Assembly (NCBI GenBank): GCA_963787485.1
Contig: CAWBDF010000005.1
Coordinates: 1 to 64,000 of the forward strand
Length of the DNA: 64,000 bases
Origin: Bog-473 sp963787485
GTDB taxonomy: Bacteria > Actinomycetota > Acidimicrobiia > Acidimicrobiales > RAAP-2
Reading direction: 5' to 3'
A program made the position numbers and the translations under genes. Within the stretch, counting starts at the first letter, position 1; the number at the start of each line of letters is the position of its first letter. The notes beneath the pieces were generated by a model. The model worked only from the letters and a program-made list of their open reading frames with translations, was not told the origin of the DNA and searched no databases. This document shows, piece by piece, positions 16,939 through 26,230 of this stretch.

Positions 16939-17700
16939 TCACGGCAGCAGCCGCGAGATGGCGCAGGCGGCGCCGTACCCGTTGTCGATGCCCACGACGA
17001 CGATCCCCGACGAGCAGCTGGACAGCATGGCGAGCAGGGCGGTCACCCCCTCGAGCGCGGCGCCGTAGCCGGTGCTGGTCGGCACGGCGACCACCGGTGC
17101 CGGGGTCAGCCCGCCGACCACGCTGGCCAGCGCGCCCTCCATGCCGGCGATGACCACGATGGCGTCGGCCGCGGCAAGAGCGTCGACCTCGGCCAGGAGC
17201 CGGTGCAACCCCGCCACCCCGCAGTCGATCAGGACCCGGGCGGTGAAGCCGAGCGAGCTGAGAACCGCCGTGCACTCGGTGGCCACCGGCAGGTCGGCCG
17301 TCCCCGCGGTGACGACCACGACCGTTGCCGGGCGCGGCGGGGAGGGTCGGAAGGTGACGGTGCTCAATGCCCCGCTGTCGGCCACGGCGCCCGGCCCGTG
17401 CCCGATCTCGGCGGCCGCGGCGAGCGTGGCCTTGACCTGGGCCTCGGTCGCCCGGGTGAGCACCACGGGGCCGTCGCCGTTGGCCAGGAGCTCACCGACC
17501 ACCGCCGCACAGTGCTCGGGTGTCTTGCCCGGTCCGTAGACCGCTTCGGGCAGACCCTGGCGTAGGTCGCGATGGTGGTCGACCCGGGCGAAGCCGAGGT
17601 CGGCGTAGGGGAGCCGACGGAGCCGGCGAACCGCCTCGTCGGGGGTGCAGCGGCCGTCGGCCACCTGCTCGACCAGCGCCTGCAGCGAAGAAGCGTCCAT
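16939..17700 (-). CDS. larB: Pincer cofactor biosynthesis carboxylase/hydrolase LarB
   Basis: 253-aa protein whose C-terminal half is related to AIR carboxylase (PurE): VVVVTAGTADLPVATECTAV, VIVVIAGMEGALASVVGGL, VPTSTGYGAA and GIDNGYGAACA are LarB signatures. It carboxylates nicotinic acid adenine dinucleotide and hydrolyses its phosphoanhydride, the first step to the nickel-pincer nucleotide. First gene of larB-larC-decarboxylase, divergent from pheA with only 23 bases between start codons. No larA-like racemase is in the window. Confidence 0.9.
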   Translation of the reverse strand: MDASSLQALVEQVADGRCTPDEAVRRLRRLPYADLGFARVDHHRDLRQGLPEAVYGPGKTPEHCAAVVGELLANGDGPVVLTRATEAQVKATLAAAAEIGHGPGAVADSGALSTVTFRPSPPRPATVVVVTAGTADLPVATECTAVLSSLGFTARVLIDCGVAGLHRLLAEVDALAAADAIVVIAGMEGALASVVGGLTPAPVVAVPTSTGYGAALEGVTALLAMLSSCSSGIVVVGIDNGYGAACAISRLLP

Positions 17701-17723
17701 GACCTGCTCTATCCTGCCCGTCT

Positions 17724-18656
17724 GTGAACCCCCCTGCGTCCCACGTGGCCTATCTCGGTCCCGAAGCGACCTTCACCCACGAGGCGCTCCTCACCCAGGG
17801 GGACCTCCGCGGGGCCGAGCCGATCCCGCTGACCTCCATCACCGCCGTGCTCGAGGCCGTGGCCGACGGGTCGGTCGAACTGGGGTTCGTGCCCATTGAG
17901 AACGCCATTGAGGGGACGGTGAGCGAGACGGTCGACGGGCTGATCCACGACGTCGAGCTCCGCATTGAGCGAGAGGTGGTGATGGACATCCACCTCCATC
18001 TCATGGCGCGACCCGGCACGGCGCTCGAGGACATCACCTCGGTGGCCTCCTACCCCCACGCGCTCGCCCAGTGCCACAAGTTCCTGGCCCGTCGGCTCCC
18101 CACGGCCGAGCAGCGGGTGACCAACTCGACGGCGGACGCGGCCCGCCTGCTCGGCGAATCGGGCGGCTCCGACCAGGCCGCCATCGCCCCCAGACTGGCC
18201 GCCGAGCGCTACGGGCTCGCCGTGGTGGCCGAGGACGTCGAGGACCACCCCGAAAACCAGACGCGTTTTCTCCTCTTGTCCAAGGCGCACGTGCCCCGAC
18301 CGAGCGGGCACGACAAGACCTCCATTGTGTGCTTCCAGCGGGCGGACCATCCTGGCAGCCTGCACGGGATTCTGGGCCAGTTCGCCGCCCGCAACATCAA
18401 CCTGACCAAGTTGGAGTCGCGCCCCACCAAACAGGGGCTGGGCGACTACTGCTTCGTGATCGACCTGTCGGGTCACGTCGGTGACGAAGTCGTGGCCGAC
18501 TGCCTGCGGGACCTGCACGCCGGCTTGGCCGGGGTGAAGTTCCTCGGCTCCTACCCGGCGGCCGGGGAGCACGGTCCCGAGCAGCGGCGCCAGGCCGATG
18601 CAGCCTGGCAGGCGGCCGACGACTGGATGCAGGAGATCCGCCGAGCCATCCGCTGA
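17724..18656 (+). CDS. pheA: Prephenate dehydratase
   Basis: 310-aa enzyme: prephenate to phenylpyruvate in phenylalanine synthesis. The catalytic domain opens VAYLGPEATFTHEA, contains GFVPIENAIEGTV and a Thr-containing NQTRFLLL motif; a C-terminal ACT domain (HPGSLHGILGQFAARNINLTKLESRP) provides Phe feedback. No chorismate mutase domain. GTG start 9 bases after TATCCT suggests a near-leaderless mRNA. Shares a very short divergent control region with larB. Confidence 0.93.
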   Translation: MNPPASHVAYLGPEATFTHEALLTQGDLRGAEPIPLTSITAVLEAVADGSVELGFVPIENAIEGTVSETVDGLIHDVELRIEREVVMDIHLHLMARPGTALEDITSVASYPHALAQCHKFLARRLPTAEQRVTNSTADAARLLGESGGSDQAAIAPRLAAERYGLAVVAEDVEDHPENQTRFLLLSKAHVPRPSGHDKTSIVCFQRADHPGSLHGILGQFAARNINLTKLESRPTKQGLGDYCFVIDLSGHVGDEVVADCLRDLHAGLAGVKFLGSYPAAGEHGPEQRRQADAAWQAADDWMQEIRRAIR

Positions 18657-18776
18657 TGCCCTGCTCGTCGTCGGGCGACCGTCTCCGTGCCGGCAGCCGG
18701 GACCGCAGCACCCGTACCGCAGCAGCTGACACAGCAGGCGCAGCGCTTCAACGTGCGCCCGGGATCGCGTCCGGGT

Positions 18777-20297
18777 TCAGGCCTCCTCGAGCGCGAGGGT
18801 GCCTTCGGCGACGAGTTCGGCCATGGGTTCGGCCACCGTTTGGCGCAGCGCGCCCCGGGCCGGGATCGTGACCAGAGCCACCACGGCCGTCAGAAGCAGC
18901 ACCACTCCTGAGACCCCCAGCGCCAGGGCGAATCCATCGGTGAGGGCGGCCACCCCGCGGGCTCCGACGGCCGGCAACCCATCGAGCGCCTCGGTGGTGC
19001 GATTCGCGGCCACCGTGGTCAGCCCAGCCAGGCCGATGGCGGCCCCAACCGTGCGTGACGTGTTGAGCAGACCCGAGAGCAAGCCGGCCTCCTCGGGGTT
19101 CATCCCTGTGGTGGCGGCAACGGGCACCGGCATCATGGCCAGGCCCATGCCCACGCCCATGAGTACGAAGGGCCCGAACAGGTCGGGGAAGTATGTGCTG
19201 GTCGGTGAGATCCCCGACAGCCAGATGAGGCCTGATCCGGCGATGATGGCGCCGATGACGATGAGGGGACGAGGGCCGAAACGCGGCACGAGCCGCGCCG
19301 TGAGCTGGGAGACGACAGCGATGCAGATGGCCTGGGGAAGAAAGGCCACCCCGGTCATCAGCGGGCTGTAGCCGAGGACCTGCTGCGCGTAGAGAGACCC
19401 GAAGTACCCCGCCGCGAACAGCGCGGAGAACAGCATGAACATGATGACGTTGGCCCCCGCCACCGACCGGGAGCGAAGGATGCGCAGCGGCACCAACGGG
19501 GCCTTCGAGACCCGGGCCTGCAGGAACACGAACACACCCAGAAGCACGACGGCGCAGGCCAGCGGCGCGAGAACCTGGACCGAACGCCACGGATAGGTCT
19601 CGGTCCGTACGACGGCAAAGACGAGGGCGACCAAGCCGGCGGTCACGGTCACCGCGCCGCCGAGATCGAGTTTCCGCTGGATCGCGTCAGCCCGCGATTC
19701 GGGGACGAAGCGCCAGGCGGCGACGAGCGCGGCCACGCCCACGGGCACGTTCACGAAGAAGATCCAACGCCAGCCTGAGAGCTCGATCAGGACGCCTCCG
19801 ACCAGGGCGCCGGTGGTGGCCCCGGCCGCGGCAACGGCGGTCCACATGCCCAGTGCCTTGGCCCGGGCCTTACCTTCTTTGAACGTCGAGGTCAGCACGG
19901 TGAGCGTGGCCGGGGCCAGGATGGCCCCGCCGAACCCCTGCAGGGCACGGGCTCCGACCAGCCAGGCCTCGCTCTGGGCGGCACCGCACAGGAGGCTCCC
20001 CAGCGTGAACACGGTCAGGCCGGTCATGAACACCCGGCGCCTGCCGTAGAGGTCGGCCGCCCGTCCCCCCAGGAGGAGGAACCCGGCGAAGGTCAGGGTG
20101 TAGGCATTGACGATCCACTGCAGGCCCGAGGCCCCGGCGTGGAACTCGTTCTGGATTGACGGCAACCCCAAATTCACGACCGAGATGTCGAGGACGACCA
20201 TGAACTGCCCGACGGACACGATGCCGACGACGAGCCAGGCTGGCACGACGCGACCGCCCGGGAGCTCGACGGTCATCGCCCTCGGATGTTCGGACAT
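18777..20297 (-). CDS. MFS transporter, EmrB/QacA (DHA2) family
   Basis: 506-aa, about 14 membrane spans. FMVVLDISVVNLGLPSIQ in TM1, GGRAADLYGRRRVF motif A and GALVGGVLIE motif C mark a drug:H+ antiporter of the QacA/EmrB type. ATG 20297 is chosen because GAGGGAATCC lies just upstream and the family start is nearby. Converges with pheA. Substrate unknown; no regulator gene is adjacent. Not closely similar to the MFS gene at 11.7 kb. Confidence 0.88.
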   Translation of the reverse strand: MSEHPRAMTVELPGGRVVPAWLVVGIVSVGQFMVVLDISVVNLGLPSIQNEFHAGASGLQWIVNAYTLTFAGFLLLGGRAADLYGRRRVFMTGLTVFTLGSLLCGAAQSEAWLVGARALQGFGGAILAPATLTVLTSTFKEGKARAKALGMWTAVAAAGATTGALVGGVLIELSGWRWIFFVNVPVGVAALVAAWRFVPESRADAIQRKLDLGGAVTVTAGLVALVFAVVRTETYPWRSVQVLAPLACAVVLLGVFVFLQARVSKAPLVPLRILRSRSVAGANVIMFMLFSALFAAGYFGSLYAQQVLGYSPLMTGVAFLPQAICIAVVSQLTARLVPRFGPRPLIVIGAIIAGSGLIWLSGISPTSTYFPDLFGPFVLMGVGMGLAMMPVPVAATTGMNPEEAGLLSGLLNTSRTVGAAIGLAGLTTVAANRTTEALDGLPAVGARGVAALTDGFALALGVSGVVLLLTAVVALVTIPARGALRQTVAEPMAELVAEGTLALEEA

Positions 20298-20449
20298 GGA
20301 TTCCCTCGTGCCGCGATCCCGCTCAGACGGGGAATCCGACCTGTCGGAGCCTACGGGGAACTCGCCTGCCCTCGAACCGCACGGCCGTGACCCAGAGATG
20401 TCGGCGATCCGGCGATGGCAGACTCGGGCTGCATGAGGGTCCAACGGGC

Positions 20450-21326
20450 ATGAAGGTCCACCTCGTCGACGGCACCTACGAGCTGTTCCGGCATTTCTAC
20501 GGGGCCCCATCGCACCGCAACGAGGCGGCCGAGGAGGTGGCGGCGGTTCGGGGCGTGGTGTCCTCGGTGCTCCAGCTCATGGAGGACGGTGCCACCCACG
20601 TCGGGGTGGCCACGGACCACGTGATCGAGTCGTTCCGCAACGACCTGTGGCCTTCGTACAAGACCGGTGAGGGCGTCGACCCCGACTTGTGGTCACAAGC
20701 CTGGCCTCTGGAGGACGCGCTCCGCCGCGCTGGGAGTGCACGTGTGGGCCATGGTCGAGCTCGAGGCGGACGACGCGCTGGCCAGCGCCGCCGCGGTGGC
20801 CGCAGACGATCCCGCCGTCGAGCAGGTGGTGATCTGCACGCCGGACAAGGACCTCGGGCAGTGTGTCAGCGGACGCCACGTCGTGCAGCTCGACCGGCGC
20901 AAGGACCAGCTGGTCGACGAGGACGGGGTCAGGGCCAAGTTCGGGGTGGGACCCGAGTCCATCGCCGACTACCTGTCCCTGGTCGGCGACAGCGCGGACG
21001 GCTTCCCCGGATTGCCGGGATGGGGGTCGAAGTCGGCCGCCACCGTGCTGGCCCGCTGGGTCCACGTGGAGGCGATCCCGCCGGCCGCCGAGGACTGGGA
21101 GGTCGAGGTCCGTGGCGCGGCCAAGCTGGCGGCGACCCTGCACGACCATGGGGACGAGGCGGCACTCTTCAAGCGCCTGGCCACCTTGTGCGTCGACCGC
21201 TCCCTGCTGACTCAGGTCGAGGAACTGCGCTGGGCGGGGCCGACGAGCCGGTTCTCAGAAGTGTGTGCCGCGCTGGACGCACCCGGCGTGCTCCGGCGGG
21301 CGCACGCTCTGTCTGCCGGACGCTGA
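20450..21326 (+). CDS. 5'-3' exonuclease (Pol I N-terminal-like), one frameshift
   Basis: FEN/PolI-type exonuclease. The N-terminus MKVHLVDGTYELFRHFYGAP and the block up to PLEDALR are in one frame. From ALGVHVWAMVELEADDALAS through TPDKDLGQ, the GPESIADYLSLVGDSADGFPGLPGWG helix-hairpin-helix and the C-terminus, the frame is shifted by one base. Deleting one C in CTCCGCCGCGCTG (20720-20732) joins them as LEDALRALGVHVW. Acidic metal-binding residues are intact across both parts, so the gene is probably functional and the break a sequence error; a real lesion is not excluded. Confidence 0.85.
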
Positions 21327-21646
21327 TCCCTTCGCGTCGGGACCGGAGATTACGCACATGCAGGTTCCCAGCGAGCCCGTCGATGCCGGCTTCGCCGTGA
21401 AGGAGGCACCGGATGTCACCTCCGATCTCCGTCGGGGCCTGCCGTCGCCAGGGCTCAGCGCTCAGGGCATGTGTGGGTATGGCACGCGTCACTGGGTCCG
21501 GTCATGCATGTCAATTTTGGATGTGACAAGGGTTTGGATGTGACAGGGCATCCATTGAGCATTTCAGACCACCCTTATGTCCCCGGGAATCCACGGCAGA
21601 CGGTCCTCCTCAACCTTCGGATCACCCATCGCGGTAAGGTCCTTTC
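21327..21646. other. Non-coding gap before the cupin pair
   Basis: No convincing gene. It contains a 17-bp tandem repeat (21516-21549) and a TAAGGT box (21635-21640) 6 bases before the next start. It marks the left border of the accessory-looking stretch. Confidence 0.5.
21516..21549 (+). repeat. 17-bp direct repeat, two copies, possible operator
   Basis: TTTGGATGTGACAAGGG is followed directly by TTTGGATGTGACAGGGC. The two copies sit about 100 bases upstream of the first cupin gene and could bind a regulator on successive helical faces (inference). Confidence 0.5.
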
Positions 21647-22096
21647 ATGCGAATTCTGACTCTCGGCGTTGATGACGAGGGACGTTCATACCTGGTTGAT
21701 GAGCGGGAGGTGGCGACGGCCAGCGTCATGCCCGGTGTGGCCTTTATGAGTCTCTTCTCAACGACCGAGAGCCCACCCGTTGCTCCTCGGCCGGGCACCG
21801 GAAACTTCGGCGATATGGGTTTGGTGCCGGGCGCCGTGAGTTGGATGGTGGTCGACATGGAGCCGTACTCGGAGGACGACGAGAAGACCCCCTTGGCGAC
21901 AGAGATGCACTACAACAACACGATCGAGCTGTTCTGCGTCTTGGAGGGCAGCGTCCGCACCGTCCTCGGCCATGGTGTGCTCGAACTCGGGCCCGGCGAT
22001 TGCGTGGCGATGCCCGGTGTGGATCACGCCACGTGGGCAGGTCCCGACGGCGCGCGAATGTTGTCGATCAGCATCGGGCTCGCACCTGGCGACTGA
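21647..22096 (+). CDS. Cupin-domain protein, paralogue A
   Basis: 149-aa protein starting MRILTLGVDDEGRSYLVDE. The core EMHYNNTIELFCVLEGSV followed by LELGPGDCVAMPGVDHATW is a cupin barrel; His and Glu in motif 1 and His in motif 2 could bind a metal. A TAAGGT box ends 6 bases before the ATG and there is no Shine-Dalgarno, suggesting a leaderless mRNA. The next gene is a close paralogue (about four-fifths identical by eye). Catalytic or sensory role unknown. Confidence 0.8.
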   Translation: MRILTLGVDDEGRSYLVDEREVATASVMPGVAFMSLFSTTESPPVAPRPGTGNFGDMGLVPGAVSWMVVDMEPYSEDDEKTPLATEMHYNNTIELFCVLEGSVRTVLGHGVLELGPGDCVAMPGVDHATWAGPDGARMLSISIGLAPGD

Positions 22097-22411
22097 GCAG
22101 ACCGCGTGACGTCCGGGTGGACGCCAACCCGGGCACGGGGCTCCCGAATCGCCGGTTGTCATCGCCTTGCCGGTCCTGGCGCTCGCCCTCATCGACGGTC
22201 GCCGACTCGTCGGTCGTCGGATCCTGGTGTTGGCTCGTTGGACTACCGGATCGCCGACGGTGGTTCCGTGCTTCTCCTCGGCGGCCAAGGTTCGTCGTTT
22301 CGAGATGAGAACACGGCTACGCGATTGTGAAGGACCGGTGAGTGCTGGCGGGTCTCGAGCACCCCTCTTCTCCACGTCAAATTTTCTAGGGCCAGAGTAT
22401 GATGACGCGCT
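22097..22411. other. Gap between the cupin paralogues
   Basis: 315 bases with no supported gene. TATGAT (22398-22403) eight bases before the next ATG is the likely promoter box of paralogue B. Confidence 0.5.
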
Positions 22412-22861
22412 ATGCGCATTCTCAGTCTCGGTGTTGACGATGAGGGACACTCATATCTGGTTGACGAGCAGGAGGTGACGCCTTCGAACGTCATGCCCGG
22501 AGTGGCGGTGACAAGTCTCTACACGACGTCGGAATGCCCACCAATTGCTCCACGGCCGGGGACCGGACACTTCGGCGATATGGGTTTGGCGCCGGGCACC
22601 GTAAGTTGGATGGTGGTCGACATGGAGCCCTATTCGGAGGATGACGAGCCAACCCCCCTCGCCACCGAGATGCACTACAACAACTCGATCGAGCTGCTCT
22701 GCGTCTTGGAGGGCAGCGTCAACACCATCCTCGGCCATGGTGCGCTCGATCTCCGGCCTGGAGACTGTGTGTCGATGCCCGGCGTGGATCACGCGACGAG
22801 GGCGGGTCCCGAGGGCGCCCGAGTCTTGTCGATCAGTATTGGGCTGGCACCTCGGGACTGA
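22412..22861 (+). CDS. Cupin-domain protein, paralogue B
   Basis: 149 aa, same length as paralogue A and alignable end to end without gaps (MRILSLGVDDEGHSYLVDE at the start, SISIGLAPRD at the end). Metal-site residues in EMHYNNSIELLCVLEGSV and SMPGVDHATR are kept. Own TATGAT box just upstream, so each copy is separately transcribed. Likely a tandem duplication; substitutions cluster at residues 22-38 and near the second barrel motif, hinting at divergence in specificity. Confidence 0.8.
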   Translation: MRILSLGVDDEGHSYLVDEQEVTPSNVMPGVAVTSLYTTSECPPIAPRPGTGHFGDMGLAPGTVSWMVVDMEPYSEDDEPTPLATEMHYNNSIELLCVLEGSVNTILGHGALDLRPGDCVSMPGVDHATRAGPEGARVLSISIGLAPRD

Positions 22862-23276
22862 GCAGACTCGTATTGACGCGCGCCCTGTCGGGGGTTGTCC
22901 GCGCGCCGGCCCGAGTACCTCGTTCACGCTCGTGATCGAGAGAGGGCGTCGTCGCGGAAGAGCACGTGTTTCCTGTTCGACATCAGCGGAGCGGAAACTG
23001 GCCCAATCATCCGCTCGGGAAGGGCGGGCGGACCCACACCACGTCGAATCCAGTTCGCTGAGCGACATTGCCCAAGGACTCGCCATAAGCGAGCCGCTGT
23101 CACCTCAAGACCGACGTTCATAGTCAGTGGTTGCGCCATAGTGAAACGTTGAGGCGTGTTGGTAAGCCCCCCCGTGTGTGGGGAATGCGCGAGTCACCCC
23201 TTGACCAGAGCAAATGACAGCAATGTGATTTAGTTGGTCTGGGCAAGTCGTCCAGCGGGCGCACGGGGAGAACGCG
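22862..23276. other. Gap after cupin paralogue B
   Basis: 415 bases with no supported gene. Short open frames exist on both strands but have no start signals or recognisable sequence. GGGGAGAACGCG just before 23277 is the ribosome site of the next gene. Confidence 0.45.
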
Positions 23277-23831
23277 ATGAGCGAGACGCTGAACAGGGCC
23301 CTGATTCTCACGATCCTCCAACATGCGGAGAACTTCCCATGGAGGATGCAGGACAACGGGCTCATGGGTCTGCGTCTTGACGACCGGCGGGAGTACCGAC
23401 TCCACGTCTGGGACCCGAGCTACTGCATCGTCGGGGAACCGCCCATCCACGACCACCCCTATGACTTCACGTCGACAATCATCGCCGGTGAGCTGACCAA
23501 CACTCGGTACGAAGAGGACTCCGCAGGCGACAAGTACGTGCGCTTCCGGTACTCTCCGGGCGCCGAGGGCGAGCGGCGATCGGACACGGTGAGGTTGTCC
23601 TCCACGGCGACCACCTTCACTCGGGGCAGCCAGTATCGTCAGTTGGCTCACGAGCTCCACGCGAGCTGGCAACATCCCGGGACAGTGACCGCGATTCGGT
23701 GCCCATGGGTAGAGGCACCCGTGCTGACCGTCTGCGTTCGCGATAAGGGGTCCTGGCGTTCGGCGCACGGGCGAGACGCCACACGCGACGAAATCAAGAA
23801 CTTCGCCGCCAAAGCTCTGGAGTGGTTCTAA
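23277..23831 (+). CDS. Cupin-fold protein, function unknown
   Basis: 184-aa protein. LHVWDPSYCIVGEPPIHDHPYDFTSTIIAGELTNTRY has the His-x-His and downstream Glu of a cupin metal site; a second histidine group (LAHELHASWQHPGT) could complete it. The layout recalls cysteine-dioxygenase-like cupins, but the match is only structural. ATG with GGGGAG 8 bases upstream. Not a paralogue of the two cupins before it in sequence, yet three cupin genes in 2.2 kb suggests a shared pathway. Confidence 0.75.
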   Translation: MSETLNRALILTILQHAENFPWRMQDNGLMGLRLDDRREYRLHVWDPSYCIVGEPPIHDHPYDFTSTIIAGELTNTRYEEDSAGDKYVRFRYSPGAEGERRSDTVRLSSTATTFTRGSQYRQLAHELHASWQHPGTVTAIRCPWVEAPVLTVCVRDKGSWRSAHGRDATRDEIKNFAAKALEWF

Positions 23832-24274
23832 AGGGTCCGTAGCTCTCCTGCCCGACGAGCCCACTCGGCACTGTCTGATCAGGCGGAAGCAGCACCGATG
23901 CGCAAGGGGATATCACCGAAGGGGTCGAGGTGGCGAGACCCGGTGGTACCCGTCGGCAAGTCACCGCCATCACCCGTGGGGCCGACGAGCACGGGACTTA
24001 GCCGTTTGCCAGAGACGGCGTTGAGCAGGTCGCGACGCACACCGGGGTCGTCCAAAGGCGAATGCCACAAGACTGCAAGCAAGCAAAATGTCGTTGGCCC
24101 AGCGACGGGAGACCTCAGTTTTGTGAAGGCGTCCGACGGGGTCCGGCTCCGCTGCGCTTCCTCTCCCTTCCCACGCACGAAGGTCGGTCGCTGTCGAACT
24201 GTCGCATTGGGCGCCCGGCCGGGTGTCGCTCGTTCCAGGATGGTGCCGTGCGAACCGGGTCAGACCCGCTGCCA
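23832..24274. other. Gap, no supported gene
   Basis: 443 bases. A minus-strand open frame (23879-24178) has a few plausible stretches but no start signal or family resemblance, so it is not called. Confidence 0.4.
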
Positions 24275-24964
24275 TTAGGGGACGGGGTCAGGCAGACGCA
24301 AGATCGTCGTTGTCCCAACAGTGATTGTGATGGGTGGCGTGATCGTGATCGGTGGCGTGATCGTCGTCGTCGTCGACGGCGGCAGCGTTGTACTTGTCGT
24401 CGTGGCACCGCTGGTCGTCGTGGTCGTGGTACCACGGGTCGTGGTCGTCGTGGCAACTGTGCTCTTCGTGGTCGCGGTCGTCGTCGGCGGCTTGGTGGTC
24501 GAAACCGCCACGATTCCAACCGGCGGACCGCTCGGAGCGTTCGTGACCGTCGTGCCCTTGAGAAGCGCACTCAGAAAGGCTGTCAAGAGGCCAGAGCCGG
24601 GCTCTGCCAGCGTGGTGGTGGTAGACCCCGGCGAGGTCGCCGCAGACGCGCCAGGTGATGCCGCAGGCGGAGCCGCCGCCGCCACGGGCGTGGGCGCCGG
24701 CACGACCGGCACCCCGGTCGCGCTATCAGCGCGCACAGGAGCCAGCGTCGGTGCCTGCGAATGATGCGAAAGCCGAGCGAACACCACGCTGGCGGCAATG
24801 ACCACGACAAAGCTGAGGACGATATTGCGAGCGTGGTGCGGCACGTACGGCTTCTTGGCGCGACCGGCGCGGTAGTCACTCGCGATGCCGATGCCGATCA
24901 GCACGAACGGCGCGAGCACGCCCACCACACCGCCGAGGATCAACAACCGGCTGTGGTCGTTCAT
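24275..24964 (-). CDS. Thr-rich membrane-anchored protein, intact copy
   Basis: 229 aa. Two membrane spans (about 8-28 and 46-64) flank a basic loop (DYRAGRAKKPYVPHHARN), followed by an Ala/Pro then Thr/Ser-rich stretch that is probably extracytoplasmic. The unique tail is TTLPPSTTTTITPP-type, ending LRLPDPVP. Residues 1 to about 180 are encoded inside the left arm of a 578-bp inverted repeat and are duplicated at 28611; only the tail differs. Function unknown. Confidence 0.65.
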   Translation of the reverse strand: MNDHSRLLILGGVVGVLAPFVLIGIGIASDYRAGRAKKPYVPHHARNIVLSFVVVIAASVVFARLSHHSQAPTLAPVRADSATGVPVVPAPTPVAAAAPPAASPGASAATSPGSTTTTLAEPGSGLLTAFLSALLKGTTVTNAPSGPPVGIVAVSTTKPPTTTATTKSTVATTTTTRGTTTTTTSGATTTSTTLPPSTTTTITPPITITPPITITVGTTTILRLPDPVP

Positions 24965-25000
24965 GTCGGCTCCCTCGAACCCGATCCCGCCAGATCAATG
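24423..25000 (-). repeat. Left arm of 578-bp near-perfect inverted repeat
   Basis: Minus strand from 25000 (CATTGATCTGGCGGG) to 24423 (GTGGTACCACGAC) matches the plus strand 28575-29153. Checked by eye over the first 270 bases and at the far end, the only difference is one extra C in the right arm. The arms point outward and enclose about 3.57 kb. Confidence 0.9.
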
Positions 25001-26230
25001 ACTTACGTCATTTGGGGGATACCCCTCCAGGCCCGGAGTCCAACGGTTGGCCCAATCTGTTGTTCGGCCGTTGTGAAAGCCTCGCCAGAGGCATCCAGTT
25101 GTCACTCGACGGTTCTTCGCAATGTGGAGTGCAGCCGTCGTTCTGACGACCACGAGCAGGCGCCGAGCGGCGGGAGATGCGGTGTCAGTTGCCGGCATAG
25201 GAGGGCGGCACTGGGACACGATCTCGGCTCGCAACGGAGTGAACTTCGTGACGAATCCCGTCCTGCCTCCACTCGTGCCGTTCATGGGTAGGCAACTATC
25301 GCCAGCGCAGGAGAGGGCATCCGCCAGACCTGCCCTGAGGTCAGGGGAGGCGAATACCTCCCCACGTCACGCTCTCCGGTGTAACGCGAAGTGCCTCGTA
25401 ACGCTGCTGCCGGGTTAGGGGAGGGTTTCGATGATCGCTATCACCGCATCCCGGCCTTGCTTCGCCCTCGGCGAGGCCCGCCGCATCTCGGCCGCGACTT
25501 GATCAGTGGCACCGGTCCTAGCCGCTCGACGTTGACATGTGAGTTGGGCGCCGCCGTCGGTGGGTACTGCAGAAACCAGACGGTGCAGAAGTATGTCGAC
25601 CTTGCTCGAGGGCCGGTCTACTCGACCGCTGCGAATTTCATCACATTCGATACGAAGCGCCGACGGCCCTTGCAAGATGCTGTGGTCCCAAACCGGTTTC
25701 TCCCGGCGCGAGCAACGCACAACAGATCGTCTCGATCGCCTCGACACCGGAACCGAATCCGTTGTCGCAACGCTGCCCCCGTTTCCCAAACGGAGCCGAC
25801 GGCCTCGTGCAAGGTCAAGGGGTCTACTTCGACTGGGCGCTCTACCTTTTTGAATCTCTCTTCCGTCTATATGGCTACCTCGGGTACTCCTCAACGGTGC
25901 GAGTCCCCGTGTCTTGAATGGACGGAACTTGTCGACAGTGCGAATGGTGGGTGTCGATCGTGAACGCAACTCGCATAGAGCGGGTATTGGGGAGCACGGT
26001 CCCCACGTGATGATGAGCCACCTGGCCGGGGGTTGGTGGACTGCCCGAAGCGCTGTCCCGTACGCGGCCCGTATGGGGCCGCCAAGGAGGGCGGAGGGCG
26101 GAGAAGGTGCGGATGAATTGCTGTCTTCTTCCACCACCTGACGAATCACTGCTTTCCGACGGCACCTCTTGCGTCTCCCCACCTCGAGCGACAAACTCAG
26201 GCGAACGTTGACCCGGAAGGACGGCAACAT
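25001..26230. other. Long gap inside the inverted-repeat segment
   Basis: About 1.2 kb without a supported gene. Long open frames on both strands (25391-25963 plus; 25415-26230 minus) are Arg/Ser/Pro-rich and resemble shadow frames. The stretch may hold decayed sequence or a non-coding element that I cannot identify. Confidence 0.45.

Noticed and set aside
18551..18751. Cys-rich short minus-strand frame between pheA and the MFS gene
   Set aside because: Mostly antisense to the pheA 3' end, no ribosome site; CACCVSCC stretch arises from GCAGCA/CAGCAG-like sequence.
25391..26230. Overlapping open frames on both strands
   Set aside because: Arg/Ser/Pro-rich, no motif, no start signal, and they conflict with each other; treated as non-coding.
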